Shown: positions 8,812 through 17,842 of the stretch, piece by piece
Numbering within the stretch: the stretch's first letter is position 1
Layout of the letters: every line of letters begins with the position of its first letter
NCBI RefSeq assembly: GCF_024296685.1
Contig: NZ_CP100763.1
Span: forward strand, 930,001 to 994,000
Length of the DNA: 64,000 bases
Origin: Natrinema marinum
GTDB lineage: Archaea; Halobacteriota; Halobacteria; Halobacteriales; Natrialbaceae
Direction: 5' to 3'
Notes under the pieces: model-generated
Database searches by the model: none
What the model saw: the letters and a program-made list of their open reading frames with translations, nothing else
What the model was told of the DNA's origin: nothing
Translations under genes and position numbers: made by a program

Positions 8812-10635
8812 ATGGAGTTCGCCACGTTCGCCGACCGCGCCGGGACGATCGAAGCCGAACCCGCGGATCTCGAGATCGTTGCCCACGTTCGGGACCTGCT
8901 CGCGGACGCCGGGAACGACGGCGAGGGACGACGATCTTCGAAGGACGCGGTGGAACCACAGACCCTCGAGCTCGTCGCGCGCTTCGTTCAGGGGCGGGTC
9001 TTCCCGGCCTGGGACTCGACGACGCTCGATATCGGGCCGAGCGCGTGTTACGAGGCGATCGCCCGCGCTGCGGGGACGAACGTGGGTGCCGACGACGTGG
9101 AAGATCGCCTCGCGGAGGTCGGTGAGATCGGCGACGTGGCGGCGAGCTACGAGTTCGGCGGCCAACAGGGGCTCGGTGCGTTCACTGGCGGTGGGGGTGT
9201 CGGCGCCGGCAGCGGCGGGGGTGTCGGCGCCGGCAGCGGCGGGAACGGCGACGATCTCACCGTTCGCGAGGTCTACGACACGCTCGAGGAACTGGCCGCC
9301 GCCGAGGGCTCGGGCAGCCAGGACCGCAAGGTCGACCTGCTGTTCGGACTGTACAATCGCTGCTCGAGCGAGGAGGCCCGGTATCTCGCCCGGCTCGTCC
9401 TCTCGGAGATGCGAATCGGCGTCGGCGAGGGAAGCGTCCGCGACGCGATCGCCGAGGCGTTCGACGTACCCCACGATCGGGTCGAGCGCGCCCTGCAGGT
9501 CTCGAACGACTACGGGCAGGTGGCGCGGATCGCGCGCGATGAGGGCCTCGAAGGGCTGGACGCGATGGACCTCGCGGTCGGCCGCCCCGTCCAGGCGATG
9601 CTCGCGCAGGCGGGGACGGTCACCGATGCGCTCGAGGAGTGGGACGAGGCCGCGGTGGAATGGAAATACGACGGCGCGAGAGTGCAACTGCATCACGTGC
9701 TCGGCGCGTCGGGAGGGGACGGCGAGTCGGCGACGGAGACCCGCGTCTTCTCGAGAAACATGGAGGACGTGACCGGCGCGCTGCCCGAAGTGGTCGAGTT
9801 TGCCGAGGAGACGCTCGAGGAGCCTGTCATCCTCGACGGCGAGGTGGTCGCGGTCGACGACGGCGGGAATCCGCTGCCGTTCCAGGAGGTGCTCAAGCGC
9901 TTCCGCCGGAAACACGACGTGGCGAAGGTCCGCGAGGACGTGACGGTGCGGCCGGTCTTCTTCGATTGCCTGCACGCGGGCGGGGCGGACCTGCTCGAGG
10001 AGCCGCTGACGGCGCGTCACGACCGGCTGCGGTCGGTGCTGGCCGAGTCAGACGTCGGTGGCGATGCGGGTGACGGCGTCGCGGACGACGACATCGAGGG
10101 CCTCTCGCTGCTCTGGCGCACCGACGACCCCGACGAGATCGAGTCGATCGACGCCAACGCCCTCGAGGCGGGCCACGAGGGGATCATGCTCAAAGACCCC
10201 GACTCGACGTACTCGCCCGGCCGACGCGGGAAACACTGGCGCAAGCGCAAACCGGACGTGGAGACTCTCGATTGCGTCGTGACCGGCGCGGAGTGGGGCG
10301 AGGGCCGGCGCGCGACGTTCCTCGGAACGTTCGAGCTGTCAGTGCAGTCAGGCGACGACTTGGAGACGGTCGGTAAGGTCGCGACCGGAATCACCGACGA
10401 GAAACTCGCGGAACTGACGGAGCTGCTCGAGCCCCATATCGCCGCCGAGGAGGGACAGGAAGTCGACCTCGAGCCCGCAGTCGTCTTCGAGGTCGGCTAC
10501 GAGGAGATCCAGTCCTCGCCGACCTATTCGTCGGGTTACGCGCTGCGGTTCCCGCGGTTCCAGGGCGTTCGGTCCGACAAAGATCCGGCGGACGCGGACT
10601 CGCTGGAACGGCTCGAGCGGCTTCAGGGGGAGTGA
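8812..10635 (+). CDS. ligA: ATP-dependent DNA ligase LigA
   Basis: The replicative and repair ligase that seals nicks, of the archaeal/eukaryal ATP-dependent type. Order: N-terminal DNA-binding domain, nucleotidyltransferase domain with the adenylated Lys285 in EWKYDGAR (motif I), HEGIMLKD (motif IV) and the HWRKRKPD region (motif V), then an OB-fold domain. At 607 aa it is slightly longer than usual because a glycine-rich insert near residues 124-145 is encoded by a perfect 24-bp tandem repeat. A TATA-like GTTTTACT sits about 28 bp before the ATG at 8812. The gene is divergent from the GCS2-like gene. Confidence 0.96.
   Translation: MEFATFADRAGTIEAEPADLEIVAHVRDLLADAGNDGEGRRSSKDAVEPQTLELVARFVQGRVFPAWDSTTLDIGPSACYEAIARAAGTNVGADDVEDRLAEVGEIGDVAASYEFGGQQGLGAFTGGGGVGAGSGGGVGAGSGGNGDDLTVREVYDTLEELAAAEGSGSQDRKVDLLFGLYNRCSSEEARYLARLVLSEMRIGVGEGSVRDAIAEAFDVPHDRVERALQVSNDYGQVARIARDEGLEGLDAMDLAVGRPVQAMLAQAGTVTDALEEWDEAAVEWKYDGARVQLHHVLGASGGDGESATETRVFSRNMEDVTGALPEVVEFAEETLEEPVILDGEVVAVDDGGNPLPFQEVLKRFRRKHDVAKVREDVTVRPVFFDCLHAGGADLLEEPLTARHDRLRSVLAESDVGGDAGDGVADDDIEGLSLLWRTDDPDEIESIDANALEAGHEGIMLKDPDSTYSPGRRGKHWRKRKPDVETLDCVVTGAEWGEGRRATFLGTFELSVQSGDDLETVGKVATGITDEKLAELTELLEPHIAAEEGQEVDLEPAVVFEVGYEEIQSSPTYSSGYALRFPRFQGVRSDKDPADADSLERLERLQGE
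9193..9240 (+). repeat. two-unit 24-bp tandem repeat inside ligA
   Basis: The 24-bp unit beginning GGGGGTGTCGGCGCC occurs twice, head to tail and identical, at 9193-9216 and 9217-9240. It keeps the reading frame and adds two copies of a GGGVGAGS-like octapeptide to the linker of the ligase DNA-binding domain. This looks like a recent slippage duplication. Confidence 0.9.
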
Positions 10636-10698
10636 CACGCTATCCGAGGGGCCGCTCGAAGCGCCACGGTTTTGTTCACACGGAACAATATAGTGGCG

Positions 10699-11067
10699 AT
10701 GAGTGGTATCCGTCCGGACGAATTGGCCGAGCGACTCAACTCGGGAGACGGCCCGTTTCTGCTGGATATCCGCCCGCGCTCGGCCTTTCAGTCGAACGCG
10801 ATCGAAAACAGCTACAACGTTCCGGTCTACGGAGCACTGCGTCGGGGTGACGAGGAGTCGCTACGCGATCAACTCGACGAGATTCCGGCCGACGAGGAGG
10901 TGGTCGTGGTGTGTAAGATGGGCGTAGTCGCCAAGCGGGCGACCGCGCTGCTGACCGACGAGGGGTACGACGCGGCAACGCTCGCCGGTGGGATGAGCGG
11001 GTGGACCGGGTATCAGCGCGGCTCGTTGGGATACAAACTCCGATCGTTGCTCTGGAGGCTCCGGTAG
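10699..11067 (+). CDS. rhodanese-domain sulfurtransferase
   Basis: A 122-aa single-domain rhodanese. The active-site loop reads VVCKMGVVAKRA with the nucleophilic Cys72, and the C-terminal LAGGMSGW motif is typical. Such proteins move sulfane sulfur, for example in thiolation of tRNA or cofactors, or act in cyanide and sulfide handling. I chose the ATG at 10699 (MSGIRPDEL); a TTG at 10672 in the same frame would add nine residues that do not resemble the family. It lies 63 bp after ligA on the same strand and may be read through from it. Confidence 0.85.
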   Translation: MSGIRPDELAERLNSGDGPFLLDIRPRSAFQSNAIENSYNVPVYGALRRGDEESLRDQLDEIPADEEVVVVCKMGVVAKRATALLTDEGYDAATLAGGMSGWTGYQRGSLGYKLRSLLWRLR

Positions 11068-11213
11068 GCTCAACGTGACTGTCGACGGCGGCTCGAGGCG
11101 ATCGCTCGCGTCGGCTCTGCTGGGCTCGAGTCCGCCTACGAGTGTGACAGCCGAGCGCGAACGGCCGACCACATGTAAGCACCCTTAAGAGCCACGGGAA
11201 ACAGGATTCGCGT

Positions 11214-12356
11214 ATGCAACCGCGCGACCTGTCCGACCACGTCGCCTACGAGGCGGGGCGAGGCATCGAGGAGGTCGCCCGCGAACTCGACCGGGATCCC
11301 TCCGAATTCGTCAAACTCGCCTCGAACGAGAACCCGCACGGACCCTCGCCGGCCGCCGCCGTGGCCATCCGGGAGACGGCCGCGAGCGTGAGTTCCTACC
11401 CGAAGGCCGCCCACGCCGATCTGACGAGCGCCGTCGCCGACCGCTGGGAGGTCAGCGACGACCAGGTCTGGCTGGCAAACGGCGGCGATGGAGCCATCGA
11501 CTACCTTCACCGGGCGACCGTAGAGCCCGGCGACGACGCCCTCGTTCCGACGCCGGGCTTTGCCTACTACGGGATGAGTTCCCGGTTTCACCACGGCGAC
11601 GTTCGCGAGTACGACCTCTCAAGAGCCGACGACTTCGCCCAGACCGCCGACGGCGTCCTCGAGGTCTACGACGGCGAGCGGGTGGTCTGGATCACCAGTC
11701 CGCACAACCCCACGGGCTCGACCATGCCGCTCGCGGAGATCGAGCGACTCGCCCAGGAAACCGACGAGGAAACCCTGATCGTCGTCGACGAGGCCTACGG
11801 CGAGTTCGCCGACCGCGACAGCGCCGTCGCCCTCATCGAGGGCCGCGAGGGGTTCGCGGCTCGCGACGACGTGGCCGTCTTACGGACGTTCTCGAAGGCA
11901 TACGGGCTGGCCGGGATCCGGCTCGGCTACGCCGTCGTCCCCGAGGAGTGGGCCGACGCCTACGCCCGCGTGAACACGCCGTTCGCGGCGAGCGAACTCG
12001 CCTGCCGCGCGGGGCTGGCCGCGATCGAGGACGAGGAACACGTCGCGCGCACCGTCGAGACGGCCCGCGATTCTCGCGAGTACATGCGCGAGCACATCGA
12101 CGCCCACGTCTGGGACAGCGAGGGGAACTTCGTCCTCGTCGCCGTCGGCGACGCGACGGCAGTCGCCGAGGAGATGCAAGACCGCGGCGTCATCGTTCGG
12201 GACTGCTCGAGCTTCGGCCTGCCGGGCTGTATCCGCATCACCTGCGGCACCGACGAGGAGACCGAGCGCGCGGTCGACGCGCTCAACGCCGTGCTCGCGG
12301 ATCTCGGCCTCGAGCCCGACGTCGCAGACCCCGACACGGAGGTGGCCGACACGTGA
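11214..12356 (+). CDS. hisC: histidinol-phosphate aminotransferase HisC
   Basis: A PLP-dependent class I/II aminotransferase that converts imidazole-acetol phosphate to histidinol phosphate in histidine synthesis. The N-terminal KLASNENPHGPSP, the aspartate-containing ITSPHNPTGS and VVDEAYGEF segments, and Lys228 in RTFSKAYGLAGIRLGY (Schiff-base lysine) are all present; 380 aa is usual. A TTAAG box lies about 28 bp before the ATG at 11214. Its stop overlaps the next start as GTGA, so it heads an operon with a kinase and a lipid synthase. Confidence 0.95.
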   Translation: MQPRDLSDHVAYEAGRGIEEVARELDRDPSEFVKLASNENPHGPSPAAAVAIRETAASVSSYPKAAHADLTSAVADRWEVSDDQVWLANGGDGAIDYLHRATVEPGDDALVPTPGFAYYGMSSRFHHGDVREYDLSRADDFAQTADGVLEVYDGERVVWITSPHNPTGSTMPLAEIERLAQETDEETLIVVDEAYGEFADRDSAVALIEGREGFAARDDVAVLRTFSKAYGLAGIRLGYAVVPEEWADAYARVNTPFAASELACRAGLAAIEDEEHVARTVETARDSREYMREHIDAHVWDSEGNFVLVAVGDATAVAEEMQDRGVIVRDCSSFGLPGCIRITCGTDEETERAVDALNAVLADLGLEPDVADPDTEVADT

Positions 12357-12910
12357 GAGTCGCCGTCACCGGCACGCCCGGCACCGGGAAGACGACCGCG
12401 ACGGACCTGCTCGAGTCCCGGTTGGCCGACCGAGCGGCCGACGCCGGCGGGGACGGTCTCCCGGCCGACTTCGAGGTGATCCACCTCAACCGCGTCCTCG
12501 AGGACGAGGAGCTCTACACCGACGTCGACGCCGACCGCGATAGTAAAATCGCCGACCTCGAGGCCCTGCGCGAGCGACTCGCCGGACGCGACGACGCGGT
12601 GATCGAATCGCACCTCGCCCACCACGTCGACGCCGACCGAGTCGCCGTGTTGCGGTGTCGGCCCGACGAACTCGAGGGACGGCTGCGCGAGCGCGGCGAG
12701 TCCGAGGCGAAAGCGAGGGAGAACGCCGAGAGCGAGGCGCTGGACGTGATCCTCTCGGAGGCCGTCGAGGTACACGGCCTCGAGTCGGTCTACGAGATCG
12801 ACACGACCGACCGCGATCCCGAGCGCGTCGCCGACGCCCTCGCGGCGGTCGCGACGGGCGAGCGCGACCCGAGCGCCGGCGAGGTCGACTTCGTGGGGTA
12901 CCTGACGTGA
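12353..12910 (+). CDS. Fap7/hCINAP-type adenylate kinase
   Basis: A 185-aa P-loop kinase. The Walker A loop reads GTPGTGKTT at the very N-terminus, followed by an AMP-lid pattern. In the family, AMP is phosphorylated and the protein helps late maturation of the small ribosomal subunit by binding uS11. The GTG start at 12353 overlaps the hisC stop, and the gene's own stop overlaps the next GTG start in the same way. An earlier start would run inside hisC in another frame. Confidence 0.85.
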   Translation: MRVAVTGTPGTGKTTATDLLESRLADRAADAGGDGLPADFEVIHLNRVLEDEELYTDVDADRDSKIADLEALRERLAGRDDAVIESHLAHHVDADRVAVLRCRPDELEGRLRERGESEAKARENAESEALDVILSEAVEVHGLESVYEIDTTDRDPERVADALAAVATGERDPSAGEVDFVGYLT

Positions 12911-13521
12911 CGCTCGACAAGTTCCGCCCCTACGTCTCGCGGTTTCTCGACCCGTTCGTCACGGGGTTCGACCGCATTGGAATGACGCCCAACGGCGTGA
13001 GCGTGATCGCGTTCGGGATGGCGATTCTGGCCGCGGGGGCGTTCGCGCTGGGCGGCCTCGAAGACCCGATGTGGTATGCCGTCGCCGCGGCGCTCGTCTT
13101 CCTCAACGGCTGGCTCGACATCGTCGATGGCGCGCTCGCGCGCGAACAGGAGGTCGCCTCGGCCGGCGGCGACCTGCTTGATCACGTTCTCGACCGCTAC
13201 GCCGACATCGTGGTTATCGCCGGACTCGCCGCGGGCCTCGAGAACTACCTCCTCGGATTCGCCGCCGTAACCGGCGTCGTGATGACTTCCTATCTCGGCA
13301 CGCAGGCCCAGGCGGTCGGCCTCGATCGAGTCTACGGCGGACTCGTCGGTCGGGCCGACCGCCTGGCGATTATCGGGATCGTCGGCTTCCTCGCGTATCC
13401 CGTCTCGGGAGCGCTCCTCGCCGGCTTCACGCTCGTGGGCTGGTTGCTCATCTTCCTCGCGGTCGTCGGTCATCTGACCGCGCTCCAGCGCTTTTACTAC
13501 TCCTGGGCCGCGCTCGAGTGA
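12907..13521 (+). CDS. CDP-alcohol phosphatidyltransferase family membrane protein
   Basis: A 204-aa integral membrane enzyme with about six hydrophobic segments. The diagnostic active-site pattern is visible as DIVDGALAREQE followed by GGDLLDHVLD (the four metal-binding Asp residues). The family condenses CDP-archaeol with an alcohol such as inositol phosphate, serine or glycerophosphate to make polar archaeal lipids; archaetidylinositol-phosphate synthase is the most likely assignment from gene context, but this is inference. The GTG at 12907 overlaps the upstream stop as GTGA, so I start there. Confidence 0.85.
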   Translation: MTLDKFRPYVSRFLDPFVTGFDRIGMTPNGVSVIAFGMAILAAGAFALGGLEDPMWYAVAAALVFLNGWLDIVDGALAREQEVASAGGDLLDHVLDRYADIVVIAGLAAGLENYLLGFAAVTGVVMTSYLGTQAQAVGLDRVYGGLVGRADRLAIIGIVGFLAYPVSGALLAGFTLVGWLLIFLAVVGHLTALQRFYYSWAALE

Positions 13522-13606
13522 GGGACGGTTCGCCCGCTTTCCGACGGTTTTTGCCGATCGGGAGCGCGCCGCATGCTTTATCCCTCGCCACGATATAGGG
13601 AGTCAC

Positions 13607-14152
13607 ATGGTTCAGTGCGAGATGTGTGGCGCCGAGACGTCGTCCCCGAAGACCATCAAAGTCGAGGGCGCCAAGCTCGACGTGTGTTCGAACTGCACCG
13701 ACTTCGGCACAGAGGTCAAACAGACCTCGAGTTCGAGCACGTCGACGAAGTACTCGACCGGCTCGAGTTCCTCGTCCTCGAGCGGGAGCCAGTCCTCCGG
13801 TTCCGGCGGGGGCACTTCGAGTTCGGGCGGCTCGAGCCAGCGCCGTCGCTCCGACATGTTCGACGACATGGAGGAGTTGGCGACCGACTACGACGACCGA
13901 GTCCGCAACGCTCGCGAGAGCAAGGGGCTCAGTCAGTCGGATCTGGCGAACGAACTCAACGAGAAGGCGAGCCTCATTCGCAAGATCGAGCGCGGCGACA
14001 CCCTCCCGAGCGACCGCGTCCAGTCCAAACTCGAGAACTTCCTCGAGATCGATCTGAGCGCGGAGGGAAGCTCCGGCGACGACTCCGAGTGGTCTGGGGG
14101 CTCCTCGACGGGGAGTTACACGCTCGGCGACGTCGTCAAGCGCAAGGACTGA
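13607..14152 (+). CDS. multiprotein bridging factor aMBF1
   Basis: A 181-aa archaeal MBF1. The N-terminal zinc ribbon shows CEMCG and CSNC (residues 4-33), then a Ser/Gly-rich linker of about 50 residues, then a Cro-type helix-turn-helix (DDRVRNARESKGLSQSDLA) with the KIERGDTLPS motif. It bridges TBP/TFB with regulators in eukaryotes and contacts the ribosome in archaea. The linker is encoded by TCG/AGT-rich repeats. A GCTTTATCC box is centred about 28 bp before the ATG at 13607. It stands alone between the lipid-synthase operon and tpiA. Confidence 0.93.
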   Translation: MVQCEMCGAETSSPKTIKVEGAKLDVCSNCTDFGTEVKQTSSSSTSTKYSTGSSSSSSSGSQSSGSGGGTSSSGGSSQRRRSDMFDDMEELATDYDDRVRNARESKGLSQSDLANELNEKASLIRKIERGDTLPSDRVQSKLENFLEIDLSAEGSSGDDSEWSGGSSTGSYTLGDVVKRKD

Positions 14153-14212
14153 CGCTGGGAGACCCGTCGCGGACTCGCAAGCTATTTCTTTCGGGCGGGT
14201 GCGGGTGTCGAT

Positions 14213-14857
14213 ATGTTCGTCCTCGTTAACCTGAAGACTTATCCGTGCGATCCGGTCGCCGTCGCGGAAGCCGTCCGCGATGTCGACGAGACAACCGATG
14301 TCCGCCTCGTCGTCGCGCCGCAGGCGGCCCACATAGAGCGCGTCGCGGAGACGGGCGTCGAAACGTGGGCCCAGCACGTGGACCCGATCGACCACGGGAG
14401 CAACACCGGCCACGCGCTGGCCGAGTCCGTCGCCGAGGCGGGCGCCGACGGGACGCTGATCAATCACTCCGAGCGGCGGCTGAAGCTGGCCGACATCGAC
14501 GGGTCGGTTCGGGCGGCCGAGCGAGCGGGCCTCGAGACGGTCGTCTGCGCGAACAATCCGGCCCAGATCGGCGCTGCGGCGGCGCTGGGACCGGACGCGG
14601 TCGCCGTCGAACCGCCCGAACTCATCGGCACCGGAACGCCGGTCAGTCAGGCCGACCCCGACATCGTCGAGGACGCGGTCGCGGCCGCCGAGCGCGTCGA
14701 TCCCGATGTCTCGGTCCTCTGTGGCGCGGGCATCAGCACGGGCGACGACGTCGTCGCCGCGGGCGATCTCGGCGCCGAAGGCGTGTTGCTCGCAAGCGGC
14801 GTCGCGAAGGCCGACGACCCGAAAGCCGCCCTCGAGGACCTCGTCGACCCGCTCTGA
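14213..14857 (+). CDS. tpiA: triosephosphate isomerase TpiA
   Basis: Interconverts dihydroxyacetone phosphate and glyceraldehyde 3-phosphate. The 214-aa archaeal short form is seen, with NLKTY at the N-terminus (substrate Lys), the catalytic His in LINHSERR, the catalytic Glu in [12 protein letters not shown] and the phosphate-binding LCGAGISTG and ASGVAKA segments. A TATTTCT box is about 28 bp before the ATG at 14213. A small conserved haloarchaeal gene follows 97 bp downstream. Confidence 0.95.
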   Translation: MFVLVNLKTYPCDPVAVAEAVRDVDETTDVRLVVAPQAAHIERVAETGVETWAQHVDPIDHGSNTGHALAESVAEAGADGTLINHSERRLKLADIDGSVRAAERAGLETVVCANNPAQIGAAAALGPDAVAVEPPELIGTGTPVSQADPDIVEDAVAAAERVDPDVSVLCGAGISTGDDVVAAGDLGAEGVLLASGVAKADDPKAALEDLVDPL

Positions 14858-14954
14858 GCGCCGGTCACCGATCGGCGGATCCGGATCGTCCCATCCTCGT
14901 GGCGACGGCGCGCCCGCCGACCGTCTTTTCTCGCTTCCCGTCGAACCGACCCAT

Positions 14955-15401
14955 ATGATCGACGATGGTTCCGGCGGCGCCAGCCCTGACTCCGGATCCG
15001 GCGACCCGCCCGTCCCCGTCGCGCTCGAGAACCGGCTGATGGGCCACGGCCTCTACGTGACCTCGTTCGCGTGGCTGGACGAGCCGACCGACGGGCCCGA
15101 CGCGGTCGAAGACGGGGCCGGGTTCGAACTCGAGTACGAGGTCGTCACCGCGTCACCGCGGGTCTCGAACGACGAGGTCGGGACCGTCCTCCGGACGCTG
15201 CGGTCGATCGCCGACGAGCGAGCGTGGACACCGGGCCGACTCGAGGCCACCTCACTGTCGACCGACGGGGCGGTTCGCGGTCGCTGGCACGTCGAATCCG
15301 ACTGGTTCGAGCGACTGGGAGCGGAGCTTTCCGAACTCGTGTTCTCCGAGCGCGTGTTGCGGACGATCACCGACCGCCCGACCGGACCTGACACAAATTG
15401 A
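14955..15401 (+). CDS. conserved haloarchaeal protein of unknown function
   Basis: A 148-aa acidic soluble protein without transmembrane segments or metal motifs that I can see. I do not recognise a named family. The start at the ATG at 14955 (MIDDGSGGASP) follows a short spacer after tpiA; earlier in-frame codons overlap the tpiA end. The pattern of alternating hydrophobic residues (VVTASPRVSNDEVGTVLRTL) suggests a small alpha/beta domain. It could be cotranscribed with tpiA. Confidence 0.7.
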   Translation: MIDDGSGGASPDSGSGDPPVPVALENRLMGHGLYVTSFAWLDEPTDGPDAVEDGAGFELEYEVVTASPRVSNDEVGTVLRTLRSIADERAWTPGRLEATSLSTDGAVRGRWHVESDWFERLGAELSELVFSERVLRTITDRPTGPDTN

Positions 15402-15459
15402 ATGTGTCCGAGAGATAGATTAATAACGATCCGATTACCTGGTAGTCCTAAGTGGGATC

Positions 15460-16098
15460 ATGACCGGGGAACAGGTGTACGTATCGCACGCGCCCAACGA
15501 TCTCTCGCTCGTTCAGGACCTGTTCTCGACGGTCAAGAACTTCCCCTTTGGCGTCCACATCGCGCTCGAGGAGGTCGAATCCGGCCGCTCGCGCAAGCGC
15601 CTTGAGGGACGACTCGCGAACAGTGACGTCGTCGTCGCGGTGCTGACGAAGTCGGCGGTCGAGAACACCTGGATCAACCAGGAGATCGGATACGCGGTGG
15701 CCAAAGGGATCCCCGTCCTCCCCTTGCGCGACGAGGGGATCACTCATCGCGGCTTCGTCAGCGACGTCGAGGGGGTGACGATCGATCGGAGCAATCTCTC
15801 CTTTACGATCTTTAACCTCCTCTGTCGGCTGCGAAGCGAACTCGCGCCGCTGGGTGCGCTGTCGGTGCCGAACTGGTACATCCGATTTCCCTGCACCGTT
15901 CCCGACTGCGGCCACCCTGTGACCCTCGAGCTCGAGCAGGGGCAGACGAAACTCTGGAAGCTCCACAGTCACGGAAAACTGCTCTCGGCGTCTTGTGAGG
16001 TCTGTGAGTCCACGTACTACTTCCATCCGGGGACGATCGGTTTCGTCCGCCGCGAGGACGGTCCCGACCGTCAGTCGCCGTCTCGAAGTCGCTCGTAG
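15460..16098 (+). CDS. TIR-domain protein with C-terminal zinc-ribbon-like domain
   Basis: A 212-aa protein. Residues 5-125 form a TIR-like domain: VYVSHAPNDLSLVQDLF matches strand A and the box-1 region, and S65...W71INQE75 is the region where TIR NADases keep their catalytic Glu (Glu75 here). After it comes a module with CTVPDCGH and CEVCES Cys pairs about 45 residues apart, a likely zinc ribbon. In prokaryotes TIR proteins consume NAD+ or make signalling nucleotides in immunity, but small single TIR proteins can have other roles. An AT-rich ATTAATAACG box is about 37 bp upstream. The 3' end overlaps the opposite gene by 28 bp. Confidence 0.75.
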   Translation: MTGEQVYVSHAPNDLSLVQDLFSTVKNFPFGVHIALEEVESGRSRKRLEGRLANSDVVVAVLTKSAVENTWINQEIGYAVAKGIPVLPLRDEGITHRGFVSDVEGVTIDRSNLSFTIFNLLCRLRSELAPLGALSVPNWYIRFPCTVPDCGHPVTLELEQGQTKLWKLHSHGKLLSASCEVCESTYYFHPGTIGFVRREDGPDRQSPSRSRS

Positions 16099-16763
16099 GC
16101 GTCGGTGACAAGCGCGAACGCCGATTTGCTGCCACTTTTCCGGTCCGGATGGGCGCGTTTCACCTGTTCGTAGTATGCGGCGCGGAGTTGCTCGTCGGTC
16201 GCGTCCGCGTCGACGCCGAGTATCTCGCGAGCCCGCCGCTTTCGCATGGCGACCGCGGCGACGATTCCCCGCTCGTCGGCGTCTGCCTTACAGTCCGAAC
16301 AGAGTCGTTCGGTACGCTCGTCGATCGTCGTCACGCGATACAGTTCCTCGGACACTCGATCGCGACACTGCGTACAGCGGGTCTGTTCGTCTGCGTCGCC
16401 GCCGTTCGTCGAGCCGGGACCGCCGGTTGCAGTCGAGCCGGTTGCGTCCGTAGCGCTCGCATCGTCTGCGCTATATCCCGATGCTTCTGCCGCACACGAC
16501 GGACAGCAGGTCACCACCGTCCCGTCGTCGAGCACCACGTCCTCGAGGTCGGCCACGGGGACGGTCGCGGTACAGCCGTCACACGCGTCGCGGCGCTGGT
16601 CGAGCGAGCCGCCTTTCTGGGCGGCCACTCTGGCGTGTGGTGCACAGTCCGGACAGCAGACGACCGCTTCGCCGTCCGGCATGCGTATCGTTGCCGCGTC
16701 CTCGACCGGAACCGTTCGGCCGCACCCGTCACAACCGGGCCGACGATCGCCGACGACAGCCAT
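16071..16763 (-). CDS. zinc-finger protein with C-terminal DnaJ domain
   Basis: A 230-aa protein with three repeated Cys4-type modules (CDGCG...CCPDC, CDGC...CCPSC and CTQC...CSDC) in the first 165 residues and a J domain at the C-terminus, with the HPD motif in VKRAHPDRKSG. The J domain would stimulate an Hsp70 (DnaK); the zinc modules may bind clients or nucleic acid. The order is the reverse of classical DnaJ. The start is the ATG at 16763 (MAVVGDRRPGC), chosen because the first zinc module follows at once. Its last 28 bp overlap the end of the TIR gene, tail to tail. Confidence 0.8.
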   Translation of the reverse strand: MAVVGDRRPGCDGCGRTVPVEDAATIRMPDGEAVVCCPDCAPHARVAAQKGGSLDQRRDACDGCTATVPVADLEDVVLDDGTVVTCCPSCAAEASGYSADDASATDATGSTATGGPGSTNGGDADEQTRCTQCRDRVSEELYRVTTIDERTERLCSDCKADADERGIVAAVAMRKRRAREILGVDADATDEQLRAAYYEQVKRAHPDRKSGSKSAFALVTDAYERLRDGD

Positions 16764-17119
16764 TATCCGACCGATTAGTCGTCGACCTTCATTAGTATTT
16801 CTGCTGACAGTCGCACTCACGAGCGGGATGGACCGGCCACGATCGAACTCCCAAACCGGGACACGCGGCGGCGTATGATTCGCTTACCGATCGTCGTTGG
16901 AGCAGTTAGTCAGCACCCATGTCTGAACGGGACCGATAACAAAGTAGCCACCTACCGACCGAGCGGTCGTGCGAGGCGACCCTCGCACCGGACGCGCTGT
17001 CCGTTGGACGGTACTCGGCGGCAACCGTCGCCGAGTTCCTCCTCTCCTGTCCTGTCAGGTCGTTCCGGCGGCCGGTTCGAACCGGGACACCAATGGTCTC
17101 TCGACCGTGAGGGACGCGT
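16764..17119. other. intergenic space without a recognised gene
   Basis: About 355 bp between the DnaJ-type gene and the DUF3054 gene. It holds the AT-rich ATTAGTATTT stretch near 16789-16798, a probable promoter of the minus-strand gene. I see no RNA gene or repeat; reading frames here look like chance. Confidence 0.5.
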
Positions 17120-17545
17120 ATGGACACGGCAGTACGGACCGAGACGCGTGACGGCACCGTCAGCCGAGACCGGCTCGTGACCGCGACCGTCGACACCGCG
17201 CTCGTCGTCGGACTGGTCCTCCTCGGGAACGTCGAACACGGCGGGAATCCGATCGCCGACCCGCTGGCATCGCTCGAGACCGTCGCCCCCTTCGCGATCG
17301 GCTGGATCGCTGTCGCGTTGCTCGCGGGTGTCTACACCCGTGAAGAATTCGAACCGGTGGGCGACTATCGACTGCTGGCCGTCACCTGGATCGCGGCGGC
17401 GAACGTCGGCCTCATGCTTCGGGCGTCGTCACTGTTCGAGGGCGGTGCGAACTGGCCGTTTCCGCTCGTGATCACCGGCTTCGGACTGCTCGCCCTCCTC
17501 GGCTGGCGTCTGGGGTACGCGCTGTTCCAGTCGGCGACGACGTAA
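17120..17545 (+). CDS. DUF3054 family membrane protein
   Basis: A 141-aa membrane protein with four hydrophobic segments. The haloarchaeal and actinobacterial DUF3054 pattern is seen, with an Arg-rich cytoplasmic N-terminus, TVDTALVVGLVLLGN and a central GWIAVALLAGVY. No function is known. It starts with the ATG at 17120 and lies alone, with an AT-rich space on its right. Confidence 0.75.
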   Translation: MDTAVRTETRDGTVSRDRLVTATVDTALVVGLVLLGNVEHGGNPIADPLASLETVAPFAIGWIAVALLAGVYTREEFEPVGDYRLLAVTWIAAANVGLMLRASSLFEGGANWPFPLVITGFGLLALLGWRLGYALFQSATT

Positions 17546-17805
17546 GTCATCGCTTGACCGACGTTCGGACGAACATGGGTCGTCCGTGACCTATCCGTTT
17601 CCGTAACTTCTGTTTGGATCCCCGCCTAATACTCTGCCTGTAGACTCTGAGTGGGCTAAATTTTGAAATCATTCTCCATACCAGACGTGACTATAATGTA
17701 ATATGATCGAATACCGACGGTCGAATAACACACCCATAAGTTACAGGAATAGTCTGGGTCAAATATCTGTCGGAAAGACATCTCCAACGGGCTAATTATG
17801 GGAAA

Positions 17806-17816
17806 CACTTATATAC
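17806..17816 (+). promoter_or_regulatory. strong TATA box of the 71-aa membrane protein gene
   Basis: ACTTATATACC lies about 32 bp before the ATG in a GC-poor stretch and matches the haloarchaeal TATA consensus (TTTATA-like) well. It is judged by sequence and position only. Confidence 0.6.
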
Positions 17817-17842
17817 CTATTCCCCATACTATAGGATAGATT

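Noticed and set aside
13731..13850. Simple-sequence repeat as a separate element
   Set aside because: The TCG/AGT-rich run encodes the Ser/Gly linker of aMBF1 and is explained by that protein.
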